DNA of 64,000 bases from Homalodisca vitripennis (GCF_021130785.1 NC_060210.1:184790001-184854000), one strand, 5' to 3'; positions 12,057 to 23,751 are shown, counted from the first letter of the stretch. The notes: a model not told the origin generated them from the letters alone. Made by a program: numbers and translations.

Positions 12057-12245
12057 GAGCAGCCCGCGCCAAAATAGTCGATGGTGGCTTTGGCGTTTTA
12101 GTTCCCCCTTCCATACCCCGTGCCAAACATCGTTGCCACTTTCTCTGTAAAAATGTTAATCCGTCCCCACATTACAGACGATATTCAGCAGCGATATGGC
12201 AACACTGTCTTAAATGTCATTATACTATTTTGCTGCAAGCTGCTC
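12057..12245 (+). mobile_element. 189-bp MITE with imperfect 22-bp terminal inverted repeats, copy A
   Basis: The left end is GAGCAGCCCGCGCCAAAATA and the right end, reverse-complemented, is GAGCAGCTTGCAGCAAAATA. They match at 18 of 22 positions. TA lies on both sides (12055-12056 and 12246-12247), as in Tc1/mariner-type elements. A second inverted pair lies inside: CGTTGCCACT and the ATGGCAACACT strand. There is no coding capacity. The element is present in copy B at 47401-47581, so it predates the large duplication. Confidence 0.65.
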
Positions 12246-13268
12246 TAGATGTCAGCTAAACTATATGAATTAATGCCGACAGTTGTCACCCCATGCCGCG
12301 GAGTACTGCGTATGCTCCTTATACCAATTAGTGTACCGCAGTACTACAGTGTTGTTACGTTATTGACATAAGTGCCTCTTTGCTCTAATGGGATTACGTA
12401 TTTCTTGTCAAGCGTTCCCTCAATTTACAGCTGCTGTTACTACGGAAAATTGTTATTGAATATACTGAACATTTTTTTACAGTAAGCGTAGGGTTAGCAC
12501 ACAAACTACCTACTCAATATTATAAGGAAAGTAGGAAACAACAAATTGTTTACTTGGCTCGCGTATCTGTGACCGTTAAAACTATTCATTTTTAGAACAA
12601 TTTAATTTCTTTATATATAATACACATGTAAATAAAAGGATCAAAAATAATTTCAAATTTAACTGAATAATCAATTTTCCCCTCTAATAATTTAAATAAA
12701 TAATATATTTAATAAATAAATTATTTATTAAAATATTCCCCATTGGATTCGTAAATAATCTCACTCTATTTCTGTATCCATAGTGTTTTATGAAAGGAAA
12801 CGATCCTAAATATTTTAAGGGGATTTTGAATGAACCCTTATATAATAAATATAATATATAATGATCCGTACTTTACATCAATCAGTTACGTCCCCTGAGG
12901 GACGCTTCTCGGAAATATCTCAATTCCATGCATTAGCTACTCGATTTAAGTAAGGAGCTAGAGTTTGAAAACAGTTGTAAATTTAATAACAAAATTGTTA
13001 ATATATTAATGTTTTCCACTTTAATTTAAAAATTACATTTCACTAACAAAATTATTTTTCACACGAGATTCATTTTCAAATATAGCATTTACAAATATAT
13101 TTTGGAAACCAAACAAAATTTCTTTACCTGTTTTACAACAAACAATAAAAATATAAAACCACAGTAGTGTATAACAAAATTACAATTGTAGTTTTATACA
13201 ATTCAATTAAATAAATCTATAAACTGGTTTCTGTCTATGTACACAAATTTGGAATATTATTGACCTTT
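12246..13268. other. AT-rich DNA, no gene seen; copy A
   Basis: Collinear with 52172-53330 of copy B, downstream of the retrotransposon there. A very AT-rich block at 12610-12795 is present once here and twice, in tandem, in copy B. Confidence 0.5.
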
Positions 13269-13494
13269 TAACTATTCATAGAGATGACCTTTTTACATAA
13301 GAAATATAAACACGTTATTAGTAATTGATAGCTATGGTATTACACATTTTTATATACAGTGTGATTTGTAACAAGTTGGAAATAGTTATATACACATAAA
13401 AACAGTAAAATAAACATAATTTGTCCAGAGCTATTCGTTCAATTTCTAACTGTCCATATGCATTTTCTTTAATCACATCACAAAACGTTAATCT
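13269..13494. other. Segment of about 225 bp present in copy A, absent from copy B
   Basis: Copy B goes from ATTGACCTTA straight to AATAACTTTAAAC (near 53334). Copy A has about 225 AT-rich bases between the matching points. No terminal repeats or target duplication are visible, so a deletion in B is as likely as an insertion in A. Confidence 0.7.
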
Positions 13495-13879
13495 AAATAA
13501 ATTTAAACGTAATATTTACCTTAAGGTAAGTCAACTGAAATTAACAAATGTATAATATGACTTTCTGTATTAAAAATTGATTACAATAATTAATATTTGT
13601 AAAAAATATATTCATGTAACCGTGAAATGATTATTTTATGTTACAACTTTAATGACCATCCATCTGTATTCTATTTGTTAAACATGTTAAAAATTACAAC
13701 CTAAAATTAAAATTATTATAGTAGTTTGGATTTCACTGTATCAGAAAAATAATCCGCTCAAAATATTATATAAAGCCTATGGTAGCAAAAATATAACAGG
13801 AATGGATCAACAATAAATGTCTACTGGATCAATAGAAGGGACTGTGGGTGTGATGCGGTCGAAGCATATTTTCATATGT

Positions 13880-14300
13880 CCCTATATTACACCGCACCGT
13901 ACCGATATATCTGGTACTGATATATTTGTGTCCCTGCATTCTTCATTGCCGTTATTCCTGTACGATTGCATCTATTCTGTATTCAAGGTTTTGTATCCAT
14001 AAAGTACATCATGTACTGACACAGTTTTGGATCTCTGTCTTTCGTTACGTGTTAATATACTTCGTCACCTATTCCATATTCGAGGATTATATATTCATAA
14101 AACAGATCATGTACTGACATATTTGTGTACCTCTGTCCTTCATTAAATTTAAAACTATAAGGGCATATCAAATTCCACTTCCTGCGTTATGTATAAAATC
14201 AGTACACTATATCTTGTGATGATATATTTGTTAACCTGCATCCATCGTCACCGTTATAATACTGTAATTTCACATATATTTTATATTCGTCATATGAAAA
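13880..14300 (+). repeat. Degenerate tandem repeat of about 100 bp, copy A
   Basis: The motif TACTGA (or TGATGA) plus ATATTTGTG plus a CTGCATTC or CTCTGTC block recurs at 13915, 14014, 14112 and about 14215, spacing 98-103 bp. Units are strongly diverged. The array is also in copy B (about 53715-54060), so it is older than the large duplication. The overlapping open frames at 13817-14117 come from the repeat. Confidence 0.7.
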
Positions 14301-15054
14301 AAGCAGTAGTTTTTAGGAATTAAATACGACAGTTCTTTGAAGCGTAAAATTCAGTGGAATGCTTACAAAAAATCAACTCTTACTGATATATAACAGACAA
14401 CGCGTTTTAATAATTAGAAGGAGTGGATGCGTTGAAGCCTTTGGAATTAAGTCAGAGTTATATATAAGAGGCAACGGTGTTTCAATAATTAAGTAGGGTG
14501 GCTCTTTGAAGTGTAGAAATCAGTGGAATCATTACTAAAAACCAACTCGTGGTGAAAACCAGCTGGAAAAGTCGCCTAATTTACATTTGCTTACTAATAC
14601 ATGATTTAAAGGTACAAATTAACAAATGCTAATTGAATTCAGTCAGAAATAGCGAGAGGTTCTAATTTAAACACCTTTGTCTTAGTGTTACGAAGATCAA
14701 AGGCGGAAAATTAGGTTTATTCGCGTTGTTATACTTAGTAATTACAGGACCACCGTACTTAGCTTTAATCTTGTCGAATTGGTCTTGTCGAATGTAAGAC
14801 CAATTTATAAGCTTCACTCACAAATCACTCCATGTCGTTAAAAACTCAAGATGGTTTCATTGTATGCTTTGCATTGAACACTGCAAATATTGTAGATCCG
14901 AATACACTCCTAAATACAATTATTTTAATTCAAATAATCATCTTGTAATTCAACAATTCCCAGTGATTATTTAACGTTAAATACCAATCGGATTGTTACG
15001 GAATTATAACTTCTAGAAAGATTTTTCAGTCTTTTTTTGTATCTTCACTCTTTG
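14301..15054. other. No gene seen; copy A
   Basis: AT-rich DNA shared with 54061-54840. It contains two related blocks (near 14310-14370 and 14460-14550) that share AATTAAGTAGG/AATTAGAAGG and GTAGAAATCAGTGGAAT-like phrases. This suggests another very old tandem duplication of about 170 bp. Confidence 0.4.
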
Positions 15055-15199
15055 GTATCCATGAATCACTCCTTTTTTAATATTTAGTCACATTTTTAAA
15101 CAGTTAAATACAATGCATGGATGTGTCAACTTCTTTAAAATCTTATTTCTTTCTTTTCTTAAGAAAATCCTGTAAGATTGTAGGAGAATATTAAAAATA

Positions 15200-15490
15200 A
15201 ATGTATAAATGTATATTTTTTTAAATATTACTGAGGAACAGTTATACTTATGATATCTGTATTGACAGTTTGTTTTAAAATCTTCTCTAGAATAAATACA
15301 GTTCCTTGTAACATCTGCACATTCATTCATCAATCAGAGCACTCCTTCTTCACCACATTATTGAGGAAATGTTGTACTTGTGATTTTAAATTGACTGTTT
15401 GTTGTAAATCTTCTGTAAAACAAAGACAGCTTAGTGTGTCATCTGGGCATTCATTCATCAATCACAACACTCATTCCTGAACACATTAGT
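15200..15490 (+). repeat. 128-bp tandem duplication, copy A
   Basis: CATTCATTCATCAATCA occurs at 15320 and 15448, exactly 128 bp apart. The flanks (TTGACAGTTTGTT/TTGACTGTTTGTT and CACATTA) align over the whole unit. A possible third, very worn unit lies upstream (TGAATCACTCCTT near 15062, about two periods before). Copy B has the same pair near 55024-55290. Confidence 0.8.
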
Positions 15491-15913
15491 GCTTGCAAAT
15501 CTTTTAAGTAAAGACGACAAAAGTTTTCTAGCTACTCTTTTTTACAGTTTGCAACTCACGCATATACTGAAAATTAAAATTTCATAACTTCGAAATGTCA
15601 CAGAGCCTACAAAAAATCAAATATGTACATAAATAAAAACACCTATAATTGCAAACGTATCTCAAACTTATACAAAGTAACTCATTATTTAACATTGTCC
15701 TTATAACTCAGGTAATTCTAATACAACGCTTACATAATTAATTTAAGACGTAAAAATCTATAAATGTCCGGGTCCCATACTTGTTCTTACCAACAATACT
15801 AACAAAATCATCTAAGCATTGAGGAAGGTCGTGTTAATGATGGATCTCAATAAGAGAAACTTCTCCAGCTTAACTTTGCGGGAGTGGAGTTTTTTATCAT
15901 GGCGGGTGCTCAC

Positions 15914-15977
15914 CGGAAGTCCTCATGCCGGAACCGTGGTCCACGCACAAGTACTGCGGTTCTCCAGGTTCTAGAAT
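15914..15977 (-). CDS. Candidate 64-nt exon of an unidentified gene, copy A (minus strand)
   Basis: On the minus strand GATAAG precedes an open stretch of 21 codons plus one base, followed by the donor-like G|GTGAGCAC (GT at plus 15912-15913). The peptide contains GEPQYLCVDHGSGMRTS. Copy B (55711-55774) has identical borders and length. The two differ at only two sites, one silent (GGA to GGT) and one changing Pro to Ser. The segment is clearly GC-richer than its neighbours. The plus strand also has a short ATG-started frame over the same bases. No protein family is recognised, and there is no adjacent exon to confirm it. Confidence 0.3.
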
Positions 15978-18186
15978 CTTATCTATTACGCTTCTGATCA
16001 ATATTCTTTACAGTGTTTTCGTTTGAAGTATACAGGCGTCTCGCCAATAGGAGGACAATTGTTGAAAATAAGACAAATTAAACGCATTTTGTTAAAAGTT
16101 TCTCAGTTTTAAAGATAGAATTTCTAGTTTTAAATGCATGGTTTTGGATGTCCACCAAATCCACCCACAAAAATAGAATATCAAAAGGAATGTTTTAAGT
16201 TACTTTTTATACATAACATTTGTTTGAAATCGAAACTATTTTTAGAAGACATTATTTGATTTTTTATAGAAGGTTATAAGAATAATCCAGTACTATTCAC
16301 TTAAATTTAAAATTTCAGGTAAATAAAAACGTAAATTGGAATTATAAACATATATGGCGTATTCGGACCTCGACAACTATTTATAAACACTTCAATCATC
16401 GATTAAGGTTCATTAGTTGCTGGTATTTCGTTATAATAAAAATTGCCTTTGTAGAATATATTTATGAATGTTAACCTATTAGTTTGTTTCAAAATTGTAA
16501 CTTCCTATTTAGTTTTTTTTATCATTCTTCTTTCATAAAGGCTGAATAAATGTTACTTCTGATAACGTGGACAAAAACAAACTTCGCACTGAAGATTAAT
16601 TAAAAAATACTCTTTGTATTCTTTAAATACAAGTCTTCTAAATTTTTTGTATGTATAAAAATAACACTGAATATTTTAACAACTTAACTTAATGCATGGA
16701 TTTCCTGCAACTTAAATGAATCTTATTCGGAGTGAAAAAATACTCTACACACTGGTCTCTAGAAGTTTAAAGTTAGCAATAAAACTATATTTATGATTGT
16801 CGATTGAATTTATTTTAGACTAACATGGTTGAAATAAAAATAATGCAAATTATCTTACCCCATTTGCTCTCTGATTATTATTTTTATTTGTAAATAAGAA
16901 TAAAAATAAATTACCCAACTTGAAAAGAATCTCCAAATATTAATGTAACTAAGTAGTGAGACATTCGTAGGACGCTTGTAAGGAATGAAGTTCAATAATA
17001 TCAATTCTTGCAAAACAGTTTTAATAAAATATTTACCTAAATATTTCAGATTTGACAAAGAAAGTGAATTAATTTGTCACTGTACAAGATTTTCTCTTCA
17101 AATACCTACTAAACAAAGGACTCTAAATCCTCCAGGCGTCTAAGCTGTCAGGATTTATAAACACAATATACGTAAGCAGCTTTTCCGTAGTTACCAAGTT
17201 TTATTGTGCCTAACAGGGTTTAAAACTTACTCAAGTTGTTGTCGTATTCCAGAACTTGGCGTCAAATTGGCATATTACCCTCAATCGGAATTAAGCATTG
17301 CAAAGACTTACATAAAAATCCTGTTATATTGCGTACAGTATTCTCTTAAGAAACAGATGATTTTAAACACCTTAATTGGAAGGTAATAGTATGAAGAAAA
17401 GAATAAGAATAATATGGCATTGTTGAGTGTACGGCTGATAATTCACCGTCCATATATCATCCGACTGTAAACATAAACAAGACGGGAGGTTCAGTAAACA
17501 AGATAACCTAGTTGTACGGAGTGGTCATCATTCTTCCACAACCATTTCTCCTTCTTGTTCCCGTGTCCTAAGTGTAAATGTTTCCTTACTCACGTCAAGT
17601 GTTATCTTGAATCAGTATAAACATTTACAATTAAGTCTGCAGGATCTTCTAAAAGTAATGTTTTGTTTCTGTGCCATTTCTGTTAAAGAGTATTCCAAGA
17701 AAGATATATTAGCAGTTAAGTAGTGATCAATAAAAGATGAATGATACAAAGCAATGAAACTACATCTTGACTAATTCATTCATTCATTAATTTTGACACA
17801 TTCTCTTGGGTCTGCTTGACATTGGTTAAAGAAATTCAATTCAAAATCATGTTCATCATACTTTTACGTAGCCTTATTGACAAATTTCGAATTTTTGTAT
17901 TACTTAGGAGTAGTAAACTTTTTTAAGGTATTAATGATATAAGAGTAATAAATGTAATTTGATTGGAACCCAATACTATCATGAGGTAATATGGTTATTG
18001 AAACGGTGCGTTGAGATAAAAAGTGCAGATAAATAAAACGTGGTTTTTCTTTAATCAGACAAGTTTTCCTATTCCAATAAAGAACAGTTTAAGTAAATCA
18101 CATTTCTAATATTTCTCCTAGTAATCATTTACAGTAAATGATTTATAGACAAATCGACACCCTGCTCTAGTACGCATAAACTGCAC
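15978..18186. other. No gene seen; copy A
   Basis: AT-rich DNA collinear with about 55775-57990 in copy B. The short frames at 16855-17058 and 17204-17386 are not kept intact in B, which argues against coding. Confidence 0.5.
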
Positions 18187-18191
18187 TAACT

Positions 18192-18257
18192 TGACACTAA
18201 CAGTTGGCATCAAAAGTGTCTAATATTGTGCCAAATACAGCAGTCTGCCAAGTGTCA
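18192..18257. other. Nested inverted repeats (possible hairpin), copy A
   Basis: TGACACT (18192-18198) pairs with AGTGTCA (18251-18257). Nested inside, TTGGCA (18204-18209) pairs with TGCCAA (18229-18234). The block is unchanged in copy B (58000-58065). It could be a transposon end, a structured element or chance. Confidence 0.35.
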
Positions 18258-19253
18258 GAGAATTGTGTTTTACATTATTTCCGAGTATATTTTATATGCT
18301 TATAGCTTGCTGTCTAGAGACTTATCGTCAGAGTAAACGGATGCAGCGTCATTTCAGAATTTAATAATCTAGAGTTATGAAGACATAACATTAGACATAA
18401 CAAAAATATTAAACTTAGAAATAAGGCAAAAATTCACCATAACATTATATTTCTAACATATAGATTAAGTATGTCATGTTTGTACATTTTATGTAATTTA
18501 CGTTGAAATAAAATACAGCCAATAAAAAAGCTGTTTTTTCACCTGGTACATATTTTAATGTCTGTAAATCTTCGTTACCGACTTTATAAGAAAAATTCCA
18601 AGCCTCATCTCAGTTATTTTGATATTTAACGATATTCCGTTTTTATAACTAAAAATAAAAAATCTACAGTAGCAGCTTCTAAAATTTGTAGCAATAAATC
18701 AATTGTGGAATATAACAATATTATTAAGGCGTTACATCATTACTATAATGCCTTACATATGAATGGAGTGAGGTCCTGCCCACTTTGAACGCCTGCAGAC
18801 GACAGACGTAACCCCTGATTGAGACTTAGTTCTGCGGCTCAGAACGCGCTCCATTAGTATAATTTGTTGGGTGTAACACGCGTAAGTAAGGAATAGCAAC
18901 CATGTTGTTTTTCAACTCCAGGCATATTATCTCTAAAACTTGCACTTAGCCAAAACATCGCATGCATGCATGGTAATATATACCACTGTGGAGTCACAGT
19001 ATGGTTCAAATATTGCATATAAAATAAATCTATGGTGAAAAATGCCCCACTCCCGTTTCTAATTTTGTCCTATTGTTTCTGCCTTGACGATCGCTATTGG
19101 TACCTAGTTAATGTTAGTGGTTGGGAGTTCAATACAGACCTATTGTGGTTTTACGCTTCAGTTTGGTTTAATAATTGACGAGCATTCATAGTGTCAATCT
19201 CTCAGTTAATTTCACGAGTATTATTATTGCAGTGTAATATACAGTTGTATTGT

Positions 19254-19370
19254 ATGGATACACTTGTTTCCTCGCCAGAAACCGAGGATACAACTGCAAA
19301 GCTGCAACTCCACGCCATTCGCGGCAACTTGGCCAACTTAAAAGTAAATATGGAATACGAGAATGGGTAG
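19254..19370 (+). CDS. Short ORF of 38 codons, intact in A and broken in B
   Basis: ATG at 19254 starts a 38-codon frame with balanced codon use (MDTLVSSPETEDTTAKL, then RGNLANLKVNM) ending at TAG 19368-19370. An alternative reading is a spliced exon, since CCTCGCCAG precedes AAACCGAGG and AAAA|GTAAAT follows. In copy B (ATG at 59908) one base of GAAACC is lost and an internal stretch of about 20 bases is missing, so the frame is destroyed. It may be a remnant of an exon or of a mobile-element gene. Function unknown. Confidence 0.2.
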   Translation: MDTLVSSPETEDTTAKLQLHAIRGNLANLKVNMEYENG

Positions 19371-19519
19371 TACAATAGTACAAGTGATAATAATATTTGT
19401 TGAAATTCGCCATCGTCATATTTACCAATGACAGAATATCATATTTACAAAAGTGGGATATGTACTAACTCTTATTCATGTTTTTCTGTTTTTTCAACAT
19501 AAGGGTGTAGGAAAATAAA

Positions 19520-19745
19520 AAGAAAAAAACACAACCAAGTGGCGATGAACGTATCGTAATAACTTGCAGGAAAATCGCAGAAACTAAGATAAGATACATA
19601 CATTCGGCTGTAACATATTATCAGCCCTGCAACAGATAAGTTGTCACTGAACAGAAAATTCCTTCTTGGCACGTCCTACGCCATCGCGCGAGCATGGCTC
19701 AGCATCTTCACGATGTCCTGATTGTACGATTTGTTTTGCATCCTC
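19520..19745. other. Low-divergence island, copy A
   Basis: About 225 bases that differ from copy B (60160-60385) at only a few sites and without internal indels, while the flanks carry several. A 66-codon minus-strand frame (19472-19672) is open in both copies. The plus strand also holds a coding-like stretch (SGDERIVITCRKIAETK). Neither is recognised. Confidence 0.3.
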
Positions 19746-21011
19746 AGTATTTAATATATGTGTTGCATTCGCCATTGGTTTAAAATTGTTTACTTAATTC
19801 TAAGGAAAGTATTCGTAAACTAGTCATTCTTTCAAATCGTCAATTATCAGTAACAAATTTAAAAAAGAGCGCCATAAGTAATAGGAGCACAACATTTTAA
19901 GATTATGATTGTCTTATTAAAATGTATTAGCAAATTCATATTTCACTAAAGCTTGATTAGTGACATATCAATAACTTTATTTTTTAATTATTTGTCTAGT
20001 TTATTACACCAAGATGAAACAAAGAACAATTTTCACTGAAGACTACAAAAACCTTTACTGTTATAACCTATGAAACAATGATTCGGTGAGAACGTACTTT
20101 GTGTAACTATAGAACTTAGAGAGAGCTCGAGTAAAAGTACCATAAATTGTAAATGTTTGTGCTCAATAAAGATGAGCTCACTTGCGCTGTTCTATCACAA
20201 GCTGGTGTTTAAACACTGACGCTGGGGCTGAGCTTTAAGAGATCTATTGTTTTAATAAACGAAGATTGTGGTTTCCAGCTAATCTCTCTCTGTCTCGGAT
20301 CTTTCGTTTGATAAGGAAGCAGTCTATCCTCTTTTATAATGAAGATATAAGGACAAGTTTATTGGTAGACGTCGACCTCAATACTTCTCTCTGCTGCCTA
20401 TATTAGTTTATAAAATTCTATAAAATATCTCATCTCAGCAGCAGTGTATCCTTGACTATCCAATCTTTCCTCAGTAAATTGCCTTTTCTTCATAGCAATA
20501 AATGCTACTAAGGTAATTGGTTTACAATTCCTCTATCCATTCTGGCTCTTGATAAATGTAAAATTGGTGCACTCGCAATAAAATATCTAGAAAGTATCAA
20601 TTTCTGTACGGTTTTGTAGTAATTTAGTATAGTATGTTTTAAACATTATTATTTAGAAAAAGAAGATTAAAACATACCTGAACACATTCAATAATCATAG
20701 TATGGCGGTAATTATTTGCGACCGATTTTATTATCACCATGTTATGTTTTTGGTTCACACCATATCGAAAAATTCTTATCATCGTTTAAAACTTTTAATC
20801 CTTAGTCCTTAGGATTACGCGCTTGGTGTCATTATTAACGTCCAATTCGTTGGTTCATGAAATGTGAACAGGTAAACTTAGAGGTTAGTCAATAAATTTT
20901 ACATTTCGCTTAACATCTGTTGGCTGAAGATCACTCACAATACTGAGAACGAAGACTGGAAAATTTAGGTGGAGAATATAATCAGTAATAATCAATCCGA
21001 TAAAGGTTTGA
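19746..21011. other. No gene seen; copy A
   Basis: Collinear with 60386-62050 apart from the MITE inserted in B. A GC-richer patch at 20160-20400 is shared and has no recognised content. The sequence AAAAATTC near 20769 is the empty target of the 379-bp element found in copy B. Confidence 0.5.
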
Positions 21012-21019
21012 AATATATA

Positions 21020-21078
<59 letters not shown>

Positions 21079-21090
21079 TATATATATATT
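21012..21090. repeat. (TA)n microsatellite, copy A only
   Basis: Nearly pure TA dinucleotide over about 80 bases. The matching point in copy B (about 62048-62060) has only a few TA steps. Confidence 0.95.
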
Positions 21091-22748
21091 TAAGCAATAA
21101 GCCAAATTAGCTGGAATAATATGTTATGTTAATAATAAAAGGCGTTTGTGGGATGATTTGGAGACATAAATTATTATATGAGTGTAGACCAACTAAAATA
21201 CCATTGAAGTACAGGCAACCTATATTCAGATAATGCTCTAAAATTTATTCTTTAATACAAAATATAACAAAGACATCTTCAGAGCATTTCAATATTTTAT
21301 TTATTTGAAAAGTCATCTTGATTTGATGAAAAGAAAGTTAAAGTCTAATTTAAACTGACGAAAAGAAAGAGCCCTAAAAGGTGAAGTACTAATCAATAAT
21401 TGATTGAGTTTACTGAACTGTGTAGTGAAAGGAAGACTCAATTCACTCGCTGGCTCTTCGCAAGTTCAAACTCGTCTCTTTCTTTGTACCCTTTGTTATT
21501 ATTGATAAACTCCAATATTTTTCTATTTAACTCCAACTTTATAGCTGCGTATATCAAGAGCAGTTAGTTTCACTTTACGTTACAGAAAACCTTTTAGCAA
21601 AAGAATTTCCAAATGTAAAATATATTCACAGTTATTACACATAGTACTATTTAACTAATACTGTAATGAAAGGAAAAAACTGATAACTGTACATACAATA
21701 AGATTTCCTTTTGAATAAAGGACACAGTTTGTAAAAAAAATCGTGGGTTAGTAGCCTATATCAACTTTTTTGGAAAAAAACAAAACTATAGTTAAACTAT
21801 ATACTTTCTCTCAAGCAGGTTTCACTCCATTTCAAAACTAGTGTATTAAAATAATTTTAGTTTTCATGCATAAAAAGTTTTAATTCAAACAATTTGTTTA
21901 GCCAAAATCACCAAAGAAAAAGATACCAAAACTTTATTTAAGGTTTTAAACTGAAAGATCATGAATAATCAGTCAGTGAATTATCATGAGTCATTGGTTC
22001 CAAACGTGTTTTTGTTTTAATATAAGATAACAAAAATGTTCTTATAGTAGTATCTAATTCGTTGTTGTGATATTATTCTTCTTCCATTGTTTTCGGTCTG
22101 ATTCTTGAATGGCTTATATTTGTATGATAAGTTATTTCGTATCTTTTCTTTGTCATTTGCAATTATTAGTTTTATTTAAAATTATAATACTTTTTATAAA
22201 TAATAAAACACGGTTATTGTTTGGTAATATAAAGTGGCAAGGTTGTTTACAGGGATATATCCTAAAACAATACTGCCATTATAATCTAAAAATTTGAAAC
22301 ATTACTATTATTACAGTAATACACTCAGCCTTTTAACAAAAATATTACAGGACAAAATCCTTCGACTCAATCTTCTCTCAATTAATTTATATTTTCAATC
22401 AATCCTGAAGTAAGGCTTCTTTAATACTTTACAAAACTATCTAGCCACAATACTTGTTAAAACAAGGTAGGGGTTTGCCACACCACGTCGCATAAGAGGC
22501 TTTGATAAGGTTGTATGCAACATTTCAACTGTATATTTCATTTCATAACAAGGCTACATGTGTTACTATATCACATTTTGAAATGTATATAATCCAATCC
22601 ATTTTGTTAGACATTTAATTATTCTGGGATTTTATCTCGTTACAATAGTTGTTACCAATAAGACTAATGTAAAAGTATCTGCTAACTCCCCACACAAATC
22701 CCATGGAGTACAACCACAATTATCGCAGTAAACGTTTCTTATCAAAAA
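21091..22748. other. No gene seen; copy A
   Basis: AT-rich DNA collinear with about 62061-63670. The short open frames at 22109-22297 and 22632-22826 have no coding character. Confidence 0.5.
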
Positions 22749-22833
22749 TGAAACTTCTAGCAATAGTTTAAATCTATAGGTCAGTTTATTCTCGAGATAT
22801 AGTGCAAAAAAACATACAACAGACAAACAGAAA
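22749..22833 (+). repeat. Dispersed repeat family member, copy A
   Basis: ATGAAACTTCTAGCAATAG, then TCTATAGGTCAGTTTATTC, then TCGAGATATAGTG, then ACAGACAAACAGAAA. This is the clearest example of the family in the window. The copy B equivalent is 63671-63757. Confidence 0.5.
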
Positions 22834-23044
22834 GGAATTCAAGTCATTTAAGTGCTTTGCTGAAGCTCAACCAAGACTATACATTTCTAAACAATCCAAA
22901 TATGCCACTTACACATCGTTTTATTTAGGAAACAGAACTCTCTACATTGACAAATACATTAACTCTCTTTTAATGACCATACGTCCATAAATAAAGTATC
23001 ATCGGGGTGAAAAATATATATATATATTTTATATTGTTGTTTAA

Positions 23045-23235
23045 GACGTAGTTGTTCCAGTTCAAAGGAGAGTCTCAGGACACCCAAATACAGCCTGTAT
23101 AATCACTCAGAAAGGTGGGAGACTGGAGCTTAGTGTGGAGTGTCAGGAACGTGACAGAGAGATAGCGACAGTTGTGTGTTTAGTACACAGAGGTCCTAGT
23201 TCAAAGCCAAGTCTCGGGACACGAAGACTTGAATA
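23045..23235 (+). mobile_element. Decayed tRNA-SINE-like sequence, two adjacent pieces
   Basis: CCAGTTCAAAGGAGAGTCTC (23059) and CTAGTTCAAAGCCAAGTCTC (23193) are related pieces about 135 bp apart, each followed by a GGACAC block. The second is preceded by GAGATAGCGACAGTTG and by ACACAGAGGTCCTA, the spacing and context of a tRNA-like A-box/B-box region. The B box is worn (GTTCAAAGCC for GTTCGAATCC). The first piece begins within the duplicated region and is also reached at the end of copy B. Confidence 0.4.
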
Positions 23236-23379
23236 TACCACTGAAATCTAATATACGAAATATACGGATGATGTAAACTTATCTTCTCTTTATGATGACT
23301 ATCTATCTATTTGACCGCAGGGTATTTCGAGAATGAAGTTAGGTATATTTTTTTTAACCTCTGCGACGTCTGTTTCACG

Positions 23380-23751
23380 TCATTTGGTGTGGTGTACTAC
23401 ATCCTTGATTATCAATGCGAAGGATATAACAGGATATAGAAGTAGATTGATGTTCTCCGAACTAATTGCCAATTGCCTAAAATGTCCTAAAGCATAGAAA
23501 GAGACAAGGCTATCACAACCAAAACCCGTAACTATACGTTTCCCAAAACTAGTCATCTTTACATTGAAGGTAAATATGGTGTTTGTTATTACTTTCCAAA
23601 GAAAATTAGGATAATCTGTATTTTTATTAATTTTAATTTCTTTGAGGCCAATTAGTAGGAAAATACTGATGAAAGGTTTAACAGTGTTGTCCAGCATATG
23701 CAGGCTCGGTCTACTGTAAATGTGCTGTCCAACATGATGATTGTTCAACAT
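23380..23751 (-). CDS. Open frame of 123 codons, unidentified, doubtful
   Basis: The longest non-transposon open frame in the window, ATG-started on the minus strand (includes KRIVTGFGCDSLVSFYALG and ISSENINLLLYPVISFALI). A frame of this length is only marginally unexpected by chance in DNA this AT-rich. No motif, signal peptide or splice border is evident, and no second copy is available for comparison. It is as likely to be chance as a gene fragment. Confidence 0.15.
   Translation of the reverse strand: MLNNHHVGQHIYSRPSLHMLDNTVKPFISIFLLIGLKEIKINKNTDYPNFLWKVITNTIFTFNVKMTSFGKRIVTGFGCDSLVSFYALGHFRQLAISSENINLLLYPVISFALIIKDVVHHTK

Larger units (their letters stand above)
1240..23078 (+). repeat. 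Large segmental duplication, copy A
   Basis: Collinear direct copy of 37050-64000. Homology starts around AGAAAAAAATA and CAGAGAGTCTGG (1242-1270 against 37058-37082) and can be followed to the point where copy B leaves the window (AAGACGTAGTTGT near 23044 against 63969). In sampled blocks I count about 5 percent substitutions (for example 7 in 150 bases near 1320), with many 1-40 bp indels. Some islands are closer to 2 percent. Copy A carries a SINE (6247), three units of a 161-bp repeat and a long TA microsatellite that copy B lacks. Copy A lacks the B insertions at 47588, 58191 and 61428. The true right end of the duplication is not visible. Confidence 0.95.

Noticed and set aside
13817..14002. 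61-codon frame present in both copies (53626-53811)
   Set aside because: It overlaps the degenerate 100-bp repeat. The replacements between copies are unconstrained and no border supports it.
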